Assembly (NCBI GenBank): GCA_007121175.1
Contig: SKMG01000064.1
Span: 1-14,704 of the forward strand
DNA from: Trueperaceae bacterium
GTDB taxonomy: Bacteria > Deinococcota > Deinococci > Deinococcales > Trueperaceae
Length of the DNA: 14,704 nt
Direction: 5' to 3'
In this document: positions 7,146-14,203 of the stretch, in pieces
How positions within the stretch are numbered: the first letter of the stretch is position 1
How the letters are laid out: every line of letters starts with the position of its first letter
The notes under the pieces: model-generated
What the model saw: only the letters and a program-made list of their open reading frames with translations
Told to the model about the DNA's origin: nothing
Databases searched by the model: none
Made by a program: the position numbers and the translations under genes

Positions 7146-9608
7146 ATGACGTGGTCGGCGTCGCCCCTCAGCCTGGCGCTCGTGATCGCCGCGCTCACGC
7201 TCGGCATGCTGGCCGGCGTGGTCTGGGCGCGCCGGATGGGCCGCTCGGCTCGGCTGCAGGACATCGAGCGGCAAGTGCAGGCCGAGCGTAGCATCGCCCA
7301 GGCCGAAGCCACCTTGCGCCACCAGGAGTCGTACGTGCTTGCCCTGCAGCAGTTGACCGAGGGGCTGAGGCAGCGCGCGCCGCTCGGGGATCTGCTCGAG
7401 ACGCTGCTGCGCCATGCTGGCGACGTGCTCGGGGCGGCCCACGGTCACCTCGGCCTGATCGACCCGCGGCTCGGGAGCATGGTGCGCGCACGCGCCAGAG
7501 GACGCTTCTCCGATCTGGTCGACGGGGGCGTGCGTGTCGGTGAGGGTGTCGCAGGTCTGGCCTGGGCCCGGCGCTCGCCGGTGCGCGTGGACGACTATGC
7601 GGCCTGGGACCGCAGGCTACGCGGCGACCAGCTCGGCTGGCTGCGGGCGGTGCTGGCGGCGCCGCTGGCGAGCCGCGAGGGCGTGCTCGGCGTGATCGTG
7701 CTCGGTCGCGATCGAGACGACCGTCGGACCTTCAGCTCGGCCGACGAGGCAGAGCTGGCGCGCTTCGCCGAGCTGGCGGCGCTGGCGGTGCTGAACGTCA
7801 GGCTCATCGAAGAACTCGAAGGCAGACGGCGAGAATCCGAACAGCTCGCGCGTATAGGCGACGCGATGCAGGAGGCCGGCGGCGTCGACGAGCGCATGTC
7901 GCTCGTGCTGGCGGCGATCTCGGACGTCGCCGACCTGCAGCGCGCCGTGATCTGGCTCCCTGAGCCCGACGAGCGGTCGCTGAAGGCGAGCGCCTGGGTC
8001 GGGTACGCGGACGGGGCCAGCGCGGCGCCCGTGCCGCTGGGCGGCCGCGTACCACTCGACGGCACGGTGCCGCTCCTCGAAGGGGCCTACCGAAACGCGC
8101 GCGAAAGCCTGACCGAGGCGGCTGACGCTCCGCCGCCCTCGCCGCAGACCGCGGAGCTGACGGAGAACGGAGCGCTCCACTGCGGCCGCGCGGCGCTGGT
8201 CCTGCCGCTGATGGCGCGCGGCGCGGTGGTGGGTGTGCTCACGGCCGATGCCCCGGCGGCCGGTCGTACGCTCCGCGAGAGCCTGGGGGTATTGCGCCGC
8301 TTCGCCGCGAGCGCCGCGGTCGCCATCGACGCCGCTCGTTTGCTGAGCGCTGCCCAGAGCGAGCTGGGCGAGCGGCGCGCGGCTGAGCAGGAGCTGCGCC
8401 GCTCGGAGGAGAAGTACCGGGGGATCCTCGAGCAGATCGAGGAGGCCTACTTCGAGACCGACTTCCGCGGGCGCTTCACCGTGGTGAACGCGGCGCTGCT
8501 GCGCAGCCTCGGGACCACTCGTGAGCAGATGCTCGGACGATCGTTCTGGCCGTTCGTCGACGACCAGGAGCGCCGCGCGGTGCTCGAGGTGTTCCACGAG
8601 GTGGCGCGCTCGGGAACCCCTGCACTGGGCGTCGAGTTGCGCTACCGCAACCCAGCGCGCGGCTCGGTGTCCCGCGCCGAGATGTCGATCAACTTGGTGC
8701 GTGGGGAGAGCGGCGACCCGGTCGGCTTCCGCGGCGTCGTGCGCGACATCGAGGAGCGCGTGCGCTATCAGGAGGAGCTGCAGGCAGCCAAGGACGTGGC
8801 CGAGGCCGCGAATGCCTCCAAGAGTGTGTTCCTGGCCAACGTGTCGCACGAGCTCCGCACGCCGCTGACGTCGATCCTCGGCTTCGCGCGCCTGATCGAG
8901 CGGCGCTTCGACGAGTTCCTGGCGCCGCACCTGGCCGCGATCGACGAGCCGCGCGTGCAGCGCGCCGCCCGGCAGGTACGGACGAACGCCGCCATCATCG
9001 GACGCGAGAGCCGTCGCCTGACGGCGCTGATCGACAACGTGCTCGACCTGGCCAAGATCGAGGCCGGCAAGGTCGACTGGCAGCTCGAGCGCATGGCGCC
9101 GCTGACGGTGGTCGAGCAGGGCCTCGAAGCCGCCCGCGGGCTGCTCGACGAGCGTCCCCTGGTGGGCGTCCGGCTCGAGCGAGGTTTCGACGTCCCGGAC
9201 GTGATCGCCGACCGTGATCGGTTGCTGCAGGTGGTCATCAACCTACTCTCCAACGCGCTGAAGTTCACGCCCGCAGGCGAGGTGGTCGTGCGCGTCGAGC
9301 GCGCCGGCATCGAGGCGCTGGTGAGCGTGAGCGACACCGGCGTCGGCATCGCCGCCGAGGATCACGCCGCGGTGTTCGAGCAGTTCCGCCAGGTGGGCGA
9401 CACGCTCACCGAGAAGCCTCAGGGGACGGGCTTGGGCCTGCCGATCTGCAAGCAGATCATCGAGCACCACGGCGGCCGGCTGTGGCTCGAGAGCTCCCTC
9501 GGCCGCGGCTCGACCTTCAGCTTCACGCTGCCCGCTGCGCCCCCGGCCGAACCCGAGGGCACCAACCGCCCGGAGTTGGCTGATGCGGAGGTGGTGCAGT
9601 GGTGGTGA
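7146..9608 (+). CDS. membrane-anchored GAF-GAF-PAS sensor histidine kinase
   Basis: This 820-residue kinase has one N-terminal membrane helix (about 8-27), a charged coiled coil (33-75), a first GAF domain (about 79-219), a second GAF domain (about 235-400), a PAS domain (about 420-540), HisKA dimerisation (561-660) and HATPase_c (690-795). The phospho-acceptor is His568 in FLANVSHELRTPL. The ATP site shows the N-box NLLSNALKF (Asn699, Asn703), G1 DTGVGI (730-735) and G2 GTGLGLPI (760-767). There is almost no periplasmic segment, so sensing is probably cytoplasmic through the GAF/PAS domains. No receiver domain is attached; a single-domain receiver is encoded two genes downstream. ATG 7146 is preferred because GAGGAG ends 5 bases upstream; GTG 7119 is an unlikely alternative. 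The last codons overlap the next gene. The first gene of a five-gene operon; its signal is unknown. Confidence 0.92.
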   Translation: MTWSASPLSLALVIAALTLGMLAGVVWARRMGRSARLQDIERQVQAERSIAQAEATLRHQESYVLALQQLTEGLRQRAPLGDLLETLLRHAGDVLGAAHGHLGLIDPRLGSMVRARARGRFSDLVDGGVRVGEGVAGLAWARRSPVRVDDYAAWDRRLRGDQLGWLRAVLAAPLASREGVLGVIVLGRDRDDRRTFSSADEAELARFAELAALAVLNVRLIEELEGRRRESEQLARIGDAMQEAGGVDERMSLVLAAISDVADLQRAVIWLPEPDERSLKASAWVGYADGASAAPVPLGGRVPLDGTVPLLEGAYRNARESLTEAADAPPPSPQTAELTENGALHCGRAALVLPLMARGAVVGVLTADAPAAGRTLRESLGVLRRFAASAAVAIDAARLLSAAQSELGERRAAEQELRRSEEKYRGILEQIEEAYFETDFRGRFTVVNAALLRSLGTTREQMLGRSFWPFVDDQERRAVLEVFHEVARSGTPALGVELRYRNPARGSVSRAEMSINLVRGESGDPVGFRGVVRDIEERVRYQEELQAAKDVAEAANASKSVFLANVSHELRTPLTSILGFARLIERRFDEFLAPHLAAIDEPRVQRAARQVRTNAAIIGRESRRLTALIDNVLDLAKIEAGKVDWQLERMAPLTVVEQGLEAARGLLDERPLVGVRLERGFDVPDVIADRDRLLQVVINLLSNALKFTPAGEVVVRVERAGIEALVSVSDTGVGIAAEDHAAVFEQFRQVGDTLTEKPQGTGLGLPICKQIIEHHGGRLWLESSLGRGSTFSFTLPAAPPAEPEGTNRPELADAEVVQWW

Positions 9609-11215
9609 CCGGCGAGCCGAGCGGTGTGCTGCCGCTCCGGCGCCTGCTGCCGCAACGCGAGCTCGGCGAGCTGCTCGGGGCCTTCGCGCCGCTCTTCCCG
9701 GGAGCGACGCTTCGCGTTCTCGACCCCGCCGGGGTGATCCTCGCCGAGCAGCGCCAGGAGCGCCTCAGCGGCGCTCCCCTGAACGGTGGCAGCTGGGAGG
9801 GCCCGTTGCGGCTCGGCGCGGCCACGGTCGGGAGCCTGCAGGTCCAAGCCGGCGCTCTGCCTGCCGGCGGCGAGCCGCTGTCGACTTCATCGTCGACAGC
9901 GGCCGCCGCCGCGCTCACGGCCACGCTCGAGCACGCGCTCGCCGGCGCGGCCCTGCGCCGCCAGTTGGCCGCAGAGACGCTCGAGCGCTACCGCGAGGTG
10001 CACCTCGCCTACCGGCTCGGCGAAGTGCTCTCAGCAGGCCTCGACCCCCTGCGCCTGCCGCAACGGGTGCTCGACGAGGCGTTGCGGGTCGTGCGTTCGG
10101 CGGCCGCGCTGGTCGTCTTGGACGAGGCCGATGGCCCCCGCGTGGCGGCCGCGGTCGGCGTCGCGCCCGACGACGTGTCGGTCTTAGAGGCGCTGCGCGC
10201 GGCTCGCCTCGCCGCAGCCCCCGGCCGCAGCGCGATCCAGGTCGCGGAGCCGGCCGCGGGGGAGTTCGCGCTCCGACTCTGGGCGCCACTCCGGGCCGGC
10301 GACCGCACCTTCGGCGGCGTGCTGCTGTTGCGCCCCGCTGGCAGCGAGATCTTCGGCGCCGGCGATGCCAAGCTGCTCGCGGCCTTGGGGGCACAGGCCG
10401 GTACCTACGTCGACAACGCGCGGCTCCACCAGGCGGCGGTGGAGCAAGCTAGGCTGGCACGCGAACTGCAACTCGCCCACGAGGTGCAGGCGCAGCTCAT
10501 GCCGAGCGACCTGCCACGCGTCGATGGCTGGGACGTCGCGGCCTGGTGGAGCGCCGCGCACGAGGTCGGGGGCGACTTCTACGACGTGACGCGACAGGGA
10601 GCCCGGCTGGACGTCACCGTCGCAGACGTCGCTGACAAGGGCATGGCAGCGGCGCTGTTCATGGCGCTCAGCCGCAGCGTCGTGCGCGCCAGCGCTGGCG
10701 AGGGCCGCGGTCCGGGCGAGGTGCTCACGCGCGCCAATGCGCTGCTCTGCGCCGACGCTAGCGACGGCATGTTCGTGACGGTGGCGCACGCCCAGCTGTT
10801 TCCGGGCGGCGCCGTGCGCTACGCCAATGGCGGGCACGCTCCGCCGCTGGTTGCCCGCTCCGACGGCAGCCTCGAGACGCTCGCACGGACCGGCATCCTC
10901 CTCGGCTGGGACGCAGCGGCGAACTACGGCGAGGCGGGGCTCCGCTTGGCGCCGGGCGACACGCTCCTGCTCTACACCGACGGCGTCACCGAAGCCCGAT
11001 CGGCCGCCGGCGAGGCGTATGGCGAGGCGCGACTCGAGCGCCTCGTACGGGCGCTGGTGCAAGACGGCGCGCCGGCTGGCGAGCTCATCGCCACGATCAG
11101 GGCAGACGTAGCGACGTTCGTCGGTGGGCGCGAGCCCTTCGACGACCTGACCCTGCTGGCGGCTCGGTGCACCGTCGCGTGCAACGGCGGTCACGGGGGG
11201 CGCTCCAGTGGATAG
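9599..11215 (+). CDS. SpoIIE/RsbU-type PP2C serine phosphatase with GAF domain
   Basis: A 538-residue cytoplasmic PPM phosphatase expected to dephosphorylate the STAS anti-anti-sigma-type protein encoded three genes on. An N-terminal region (about 14-115, RLLPQRELGELLGAF...) resembles a small GAF- or PocR-like sensor but is not firmly assignable. A helix (115-140) leads to a GAF domain (about 140-280), a signalling coil (280-300) and the PP2C domain (300-525). All metal-site motifs are present: GGDFYD (324-329), DVADKG (343-348), NGGH (410-413), TDG (460-462) and DD (515-516). It has no receiver domain, so coupling to the kinase would need the separate response regulator. Three GTG codons in a row (9599, 9602, 9605) follow GGAGGTG at 9587-9593, so the exact start is ambiguous; the gene overlaps the kinase stop. 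The last codon overlaps a candidate promoter for the next gene. Confidence 0.92.
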   Translation: MVVTGEPSGVLPLRRLLPQRELGELLGAFAPLFPGATLRVLDPAGVILAEQRQERLSGAPLNGGSWEGPLRLGAATVGSLQVQAGALPAGGEPLSTSSSTAAAAALTATLEHALAGAALRRQLAAETLERYREVHLAYRLGEVLSAGLDPLRLPQRVLDEALRVVRSAAALVVLDEADGPRVAAAVGVAPDDVSVLEALRAARLAAAPGRSAIQVAEPAAGEFALRLWAPLRAGDRTFGGVLLLRPAGSEIFGAGDAKLLAALGAQAGTYVDNARLHQAAVEQARLARELQLAHEVQAQLMPSDLPRVDGWDVAAWWSAAHEVGGDFYDVTRQGARLDVTVADVADKGMAAALFMALSRSVVRASAGEGRGPGEVLTRANALLCADASDGMFVTVAHAQLFPGGAVRYANGGHAPPLVARSDGSLETLARTGILLGWDAAANYGEAGLRLAPGDTLLLYTDGVTEARSAAGEAYGEARLERLVRALVQDGAPAGELIATIRADVATFVGGREPFDDLTLLAARCTVACNGGHGGRSSG

Positions 11216-11218
11216 ACT
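11213..11218 (+). promoter_or_regulatory. candidate internal -10 box before the response regulator
   Basis: TAGACT, followed by GGCGC, overlaps the TAG stop of the phosphatase gene. It fits the TAG-N2-T pattern seen elsewhere in the window and would start a transcript near 11225 covering the response regulator, ATP-binding protein and STAS genes. If active it would allow the three small genes to be made independently of the two large ones. Confidence 0.3.
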
Positions 11219-11230
11219 GGCGCTCCTGCG

Positions 11231-11265
11231 ACCGCCGCCGGGGGCTGTTGCGCCCGCGGCCCGGT
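11231..11265 (+). other. GC-rich stem-loop in the leader of the response regulator
   Basis: The 75-base gap between phosphatase and response regulator contains a bulged hairpin. GCCGC (11234-11238) pairs with GCGGC (11256-11260), GGGC (11242-11245) pairs with GCCC (11252-11255) around a 6-base loop, and ACC (11231-11233) can pair with GGT (11263-11265). There is no T-run after it, so it is more likely a processing or stability element than a terminator. Chance folding in GC-rich DNA is possible. Confidence 0.3.
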
Positions 11266-11290
11266 GGCTACCGAGGTGGACGGAGGATGG

Positions 11291-11671
11291 ATGTCTGGAA
11301 CGCTCCTGATCGTCGACGATGAGCCGCACATCCGCACGCTGCTCGAGCAGAGCCTCGAGGAGCTCGAGGACGCCGGCGTGCGGCTGCTCTCGGCGGTCGA
11401 TGGCGCCGAGGCGCTCGCCACGATCCGCAGCGAACGGCCTGACGTCGTCTTCCTCGATGTGATGATGCCCCGACTCAACGGCTTCGACGTCTGTGCCGCG
11501 GTCAAGTCCGACCCCAGACTCAGCGGCGTGACCGTCGTGCTGCTCACCGCCAAGGGCCAGGAGGTGGATCGGCAGCGGGGCGACGAGGTCGGCGCCGATC
11601 TCTACCTGACCAAGCCGTTCGATCCCGACGACCTGCTCGCCACCGCCGAACGCCTGCTCGGCGTCCACTGA
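11291..11671 (+). CDS. single-domain response regulator (CheY-like)
   Basis: This 126-residue protein is a stand-alone receiver domain. It has the acidic pair Asp9-Asp10 in IVDDE, the phospho-acceptor Asp56 in VVFLDVMMP, the switch Thr86 in LLTAK and the conserved Lys108 in TKPF, so it should be phosphorylated, most simply by the kinase encoded upstream. There is no output domain; it must act by protein contact, possibly on the PP2C phosphatase or the ATP-binding switch protein beside it. ATG 11291 follows a GGACGGAGG ribosome site with 4 bases of spacing; a GTG at 11264 would add nine non-conserved residues. It sits 75 bases after the phosphatase gene and 9 bases before the next gene. Confidence 0.92.
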   Translation: MSGTLLIVDDEPHIRTLLEQSLEELEDAGVRLLSAVDGAEALATIRSERPDVVFLDVMMPRLNGFDVCAAVKSDPRLSGVTVVLLTAKGQEVDRQRGDEVGADLYLTKPFDPDDLLATAERLLGVH

Positions 11672-11680
11672 GAGGAGCCC

Positions 11681-12103
11681 ATGCCGACCCCCTTACGACT
11701 GACCAAGCCCGCGCTTGCGGACAACCTGACGCTGTTCCTGACGCTGGTAGACGTACTCGGCGACCGCCACGACCTGCCGGCCGAAGACCGCCATGCCCTC
11801 AGGCTGCTGGTCGAGGAGGCTTGCACGAACGTGGTCCGGCACGCTTACCCGGAGGGAGAACCCGGTCGCCTGACGCTGGAGCTGTCGTTCGGAGACGGCT
11901 TCGCCAGCATACGGGTGGAAGACGGCGGCGTCCCGTTCGCGCCCGCCGACGTGCCTTCGCCGGTGCTCGACGACGATTGGCAACGTCGTCCCGAGGGCGG
12001 GTTGGGCTGGCACCTGATCCGGAGCCACAGCGACGAGATCGCCTACGAGCGGCTGGCCGACAGCAACCGGCTGACGTTGCGCAAGCGCCTCTCGGCGCCG
12101 TGA
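11681..12103 (+). CDS. RsbW/SpoIIAB-type ATP-binding switch kinase (anti-sigma factor family)
   Basis: A 140-residue GHKL/HATPase_c_2 protein. Family members are serine kinases that phosphorylate a STAS partner and sequester a sigma factor or another target. Motifs are the N-box VEEACTNVVRHAY with Glu46 and Asn50 (the same positions as the catalytic Glu and Mg-binding Asn of SpoIIAB), G1 EDGGVPF (Asp81, Gly83) and G2 GGLGWHLIRS (106-115, with Trp where Leu is common). It begins 9 bases after the response-regulator stop, behind a GAGGAG site. The STAS partner gene follows 31 bases downstream. No sigma factor gene is present in the window, so the sequestered target is unknown; it could be a sigma factor elsewhere or a non-sigma effector. 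Confidence 0.9.
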   Translation: MPTPLRLTKPALADNLTLFLTLVDVLGDRHDLPAEDRHALRLLVEEACTNVVRHAYPEGEPGRLTLELSFGDGFASIRVEDGGVPFAPADVPSPVLDDDWQRRPEGGLGWHLIRSHSDEIAYERLADSNRLTLRKRLSAP

Positions 12104-12134
12104 TGCGCCGCGTCCTGAGGAACGAGGGAGCAGC

Positions 12135-12479
12135 ATGAGAACATTCGACCTCGAGGAGCAGGAGCGCGGACCGGTCACGGTCATCGCGGTCGAGGGGAGC
12201 GTGGACGCGGTGACGGCGCCGCGGCTGAGCGAGGCGCTCGCCGCCGCGGTGGCCGCCGGACGTGTGCGGTTGGTGGTCGATCTCGGCGGCGTCGACTACG
12301 TCAGCTCGTCGGCGCTACGCGCCCTGCTGGCGGGCGTGAAGGGCTCACGTGCCGCCGCCGGAGACCTGCGTCTTGCAGCGGTGCCTCCACCGGTGGCGAG
12401 GGTCTTCGAGCTCGCCGGCTTCGACGGCATCGTCCAGCGCTTCGACGACGCCGACGCGGCCGCGCTTTCGTTCGCCTGA
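12135..12479 (+). CDS. STAS-domain anti-sigma factor antagonist (RsbV/SpoIIAA type)
   Basis: This 114-residue protein is a single STAS domain: an N-terminal beta strand, the VEGSVDAVTAPRL segment (19-31) and VVDLGGVDYVSSSALRALL (47-65). By alignment with the SpoIIAA DSSGL motif, Ser59 is the probable phosphorylation site, with Ser57 replacing the usual Asp and Ala60 the usual Gly. In the partner-switch model the unphosphorylated form binds the upstream ATP-binding protein and frees its target; the PP2C phosphatase would regenerate this form. The ribosome site GAGGGAG lies 4 bases before ATG 12135. It is the last gene of the operon and ends only 10 bases from the stop of the convergent MFS gene. 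Confidence 0.92.
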   Translation: MRTFDLEEQERGPVTVIAVEGSVDAVTAPRLSEALAAAVAAGRVRLVVDLGGVDYVSSSALRALLAGVKGSRAAAGDLRLAAVPPPVARVFELAGFDGIVQRFDDADAAALSFA

Positions 12480-12489
12480 GTCGCGTTTC

Positions 12490-13746
12490 TCAGCGGCCGA
12501 TCCGCCGCGCCAGCGGTAGGTAGGCCAGCAAGGCGACCAACGACAGCCCGCTGGTGACGACCAGTGCGAGCCGGTAGCCAGCAGCAGCACCGGCGATCGT
12601 CTCGCTGGCACCCGCCGCTGCCTCGAGCGCGCCGGGGGCCGCGCCGCGGCCGACCAGCACGCCGATCGCCCATTGCAGCGCGAAGACGCCGCCGATGCTG
12701 GCGGCGTTCACCGTGCCCGTGGCGCGGCCGCTGCGGCTCGAGCCCATCAGGCGCCGGGCGTTGGGCAGCGCCAGGATGCAGTGTCCGCCGGCCGCGCCGA
12801 ACAGCGGCAGCAGCCACGGCAGCGTCCCCTCGAGCTGCGCCGCGAGCAGCGCCTGGGCGAGCGCGAACGTCAGCAGGCTCAGAGCGCTCACGCGCGCGAG
12901 CCCGAACCGGTCCGCCAAGGTGCCCGAGGCGGCGTAGCCGGCGGTGACGCCCAGCGACAGCAGCAGTAGCGCATTGCCGGTGCGCACCGCGTCGTAGCCG
13001 AACACGTCGAACAGCATCGGCCCTGCCCACAGCGTCTGGAACGCCAGCAGCGGCCCGGTGAAGCAGGCTCCGAAGGCCATGACACGCACCAGATCCGGAC
13101 CCAGGCGAGCGCTGCCGACCGCCTCCGGAGCGGCGCCGTGCGTGCGGCCGCCGCCGGCTGGGGTCAGCAGCACGACCAGCAGGGCTGAGGCGGCGACCGC
13201 CGCGGCGGCGAGCCAGAACACCGAGCGCCAGCCCAGCACGTCCTCGACGAGCGCCAGTGGAGTCGCGGCCGCCAGCGCGCCGAGCGAGCCGGTTGCGTAG
13301 AACACGCCTGAGACCGTTGCGAAGCGTCGCGCCGGCCACCACAGGCTGAACGCCTTCAGGCCCGCCAGCAGCACGCTGCCCAGCCCCACGCCCAGCAGCA
13401 GGCGGCCGGCGGTGAGCGTCAGCAGGTCCTCGCCGAGCGCGAATACCGAGCAACCGACGGCTCCTAACGCCATCAGGCCCCCGCCCACCAGGCGTGGCCC
13501 GAGCCGGTCGAGCCAGACCCCGATCGGCAGCTGAGCGAGCGCATAGGCGCCGAAGAAGGTGCCCGTCATGAATCCGAGGTCCGCGGTGCTCAGCCCCACC
13601 TCGCGCTGCAAGGTCGGAGCGATCACCGCGTTGGCGGAGCGCAGGAAGTACGACAGGAAGTAGCCTGCGGCGAAGACCGCGAAGAGCGTTCGAACGGATC
13701 GTGCGCCCAGGGCGCCGGCAGGCTCCGCCGCCTCGGGCGCGCTCAA
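12490..13746 (-). CDS. major facilitator superfamily transporter
   Basis: A 418-residue MFS carrier with 12 predicted membrane helices in two six-helix halves joined by a cytoplasmic loop at about 198-217. The loop 2-3 motif A is clear: GVWLDRLGPR (76-85); a second copy, GTLADRFGLAR, occurs at 275-285. The overall pattern, including RATGTVNAASIGGVFALQWAIG (341-362, key residues Arg-Ala-Thr-Gly...Gln-Trp), resembles NarK/sugar-phosphate-type MFS proteins, but the substrate cannot be assigned. The start is probably TTG 13746, which overlaps the TGA stop of the upstream Rrf2 gene (TTGA) and puts about 18 residues before the first helix. Longer in-frame starts reach GTG 13860 but add only a non-membrane stretch inside the Rrf2 gene, and no Shine-Dalgarno is visible. 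Coupled translation behind the regulator suggests the carrier is under Rrf2 control. Confidence 0.82.
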   Translation of the reverse strand: MSAPEAAEPAGALGARSVRTLFAVFAAGYFLSYFLRSANAVIAPTLQREVGLSTADLGFMTGTFFGAYALAQLPIGVWLDRLGPRLVGGGLMALGAVGCSVFALGEDLLTLTAGRLLLGVGLGSVLLAGLKAFSLWWPARRFATVSGVFYATGSLGALAAATPLALVEDVLGWRSVFWLAAAAVAASALLVVLLTPAGGGRTHGAAPEAVGSARLGPDLVRVMAFGACFTGPLLAFQTLWAGPMLFDVFGYDAVRTGNALLLLSLGVTAGYAASGTLADRFGLARVSALSLLTFALAQALLAAQLEGTLPWLLPLFGAAGGHCILALPNARRLMGSSRSGRATGTVNAASIGGVFALQWAIGVLVGRGAAPGALEAAAGASETIAGAAAGYRLALVVTSGLSLVALLAYLPLARRIGR

Positions 13747-14189
13747 CCGAGCGTGGCGGGCGGCCGCGACTCGGGCGCGATGAGCGTATCGAGACGGACG
13801 CCGGCAAAGGACTCGCGCACCTGCCGAGACACCGACAGCCAGGCGCCATTCAGCGAGCACGCCCCCGTGCGCTTCTGGGTCGGGCAGCGTTCCAGCGTCT
13901 GGCAGGTGTCGATCACGACCGGCCCCGACACCGCCTCGAGCACGTCGAGCAGCGTCAACGAGCCCAGGTCGACGGCCAAGCGCACGCCGCCCGTCCGCCC
14001 GGCGAGGTTGTGGACGAGGCCGGCCTTGCCGAGGCGGCGCAGCACCTTAGCCAGGAAGTCGCGCGGTAGCTCGAGTTCCTCAGCGATGCGCGCAGCCGGA
14101 GCGCCGGGATGCTCCGCGACGTACAGCAGCGCGTGGACGGCGTACGACTCCTCGCGCTTGAGCAGGGTGCGATACGCCTTCGTGGTCAT
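13743..14189 (-). CDS. Rrf2-family transcriptional regulator, likely Fe-S binding
   Basis: A 148-residue Rrf2 regulator. The N-terminal winged helix-turn-helix spans about 1-75, with the recognition region ARIAEELELPRDFLAKVLRR (33-52) and the wing GRTGGVRLA (64-72). Three cysteines, Cys96, Cys102 and Cys111 (C-X5-C-X8-C), lie where IscR and NsrR ligate an iron-sulfur cluster, followed by a conserved Trp117 and an LDTL segment. Rrf2 proteins of this kind sense NO, oxygen, iron or Fe-S status; which one is not decidable here. ATG 14189 is preferred since GAGGGG lies 8-9 bases upstream; GTG 14207 is an alternative and overlaps the stop of a small upstream ORF. The 3' end overlaps the MFS start. 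Autoregulation is likely for the family, and a palindrome lies upstream at 14357-14374. Confidence 0.9.
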   Translation of the reverse strand: MTTKAYRTLLKREESYAVHALLYVAEHPGAPAARIAEELELPRDFLAKVLRRLGKAGLVHNLAGRTGGVRLAVDLGSLTLLDVLEAVSGPVVIDTCQTLERCPTQKRTGACSLNGAWLSVSRQVRESFAGVRLDTLIAPESRPPATLG

Positions 14190-14203
14190 CGACCCGACCC
14201 CTC

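Noticed and set aside
10184..11668. A 494-codon open frame on the minus strand under the phosphatase and response regulator
   Set aside because: Low-complexity Arg/His/Glu-rich translation without motifs, opposite to two genes with intact catalytic motifs. The same applies to minus-strand frames at 7617-8930 and 12296-13849 and plus-strand frames at 1985-2722, 2765-3970 and 4203-5177.
13687..13696. Palindrome CGTTCGAACG, resembling the arms of the 18-bp palindrome
   Set aside because: It is inside the MFS coding sequence, is only 10 bases, and lacks the TCCGGA centre; likely chance.
13747..13860. Longer MFS start at GTG 13860
   Set aside because: It adds 38 Arg/Ala-rich residues before helix 1 and lies wholly inside the Rrf2 gene; the TTGA overlap is more economical, though not proven.
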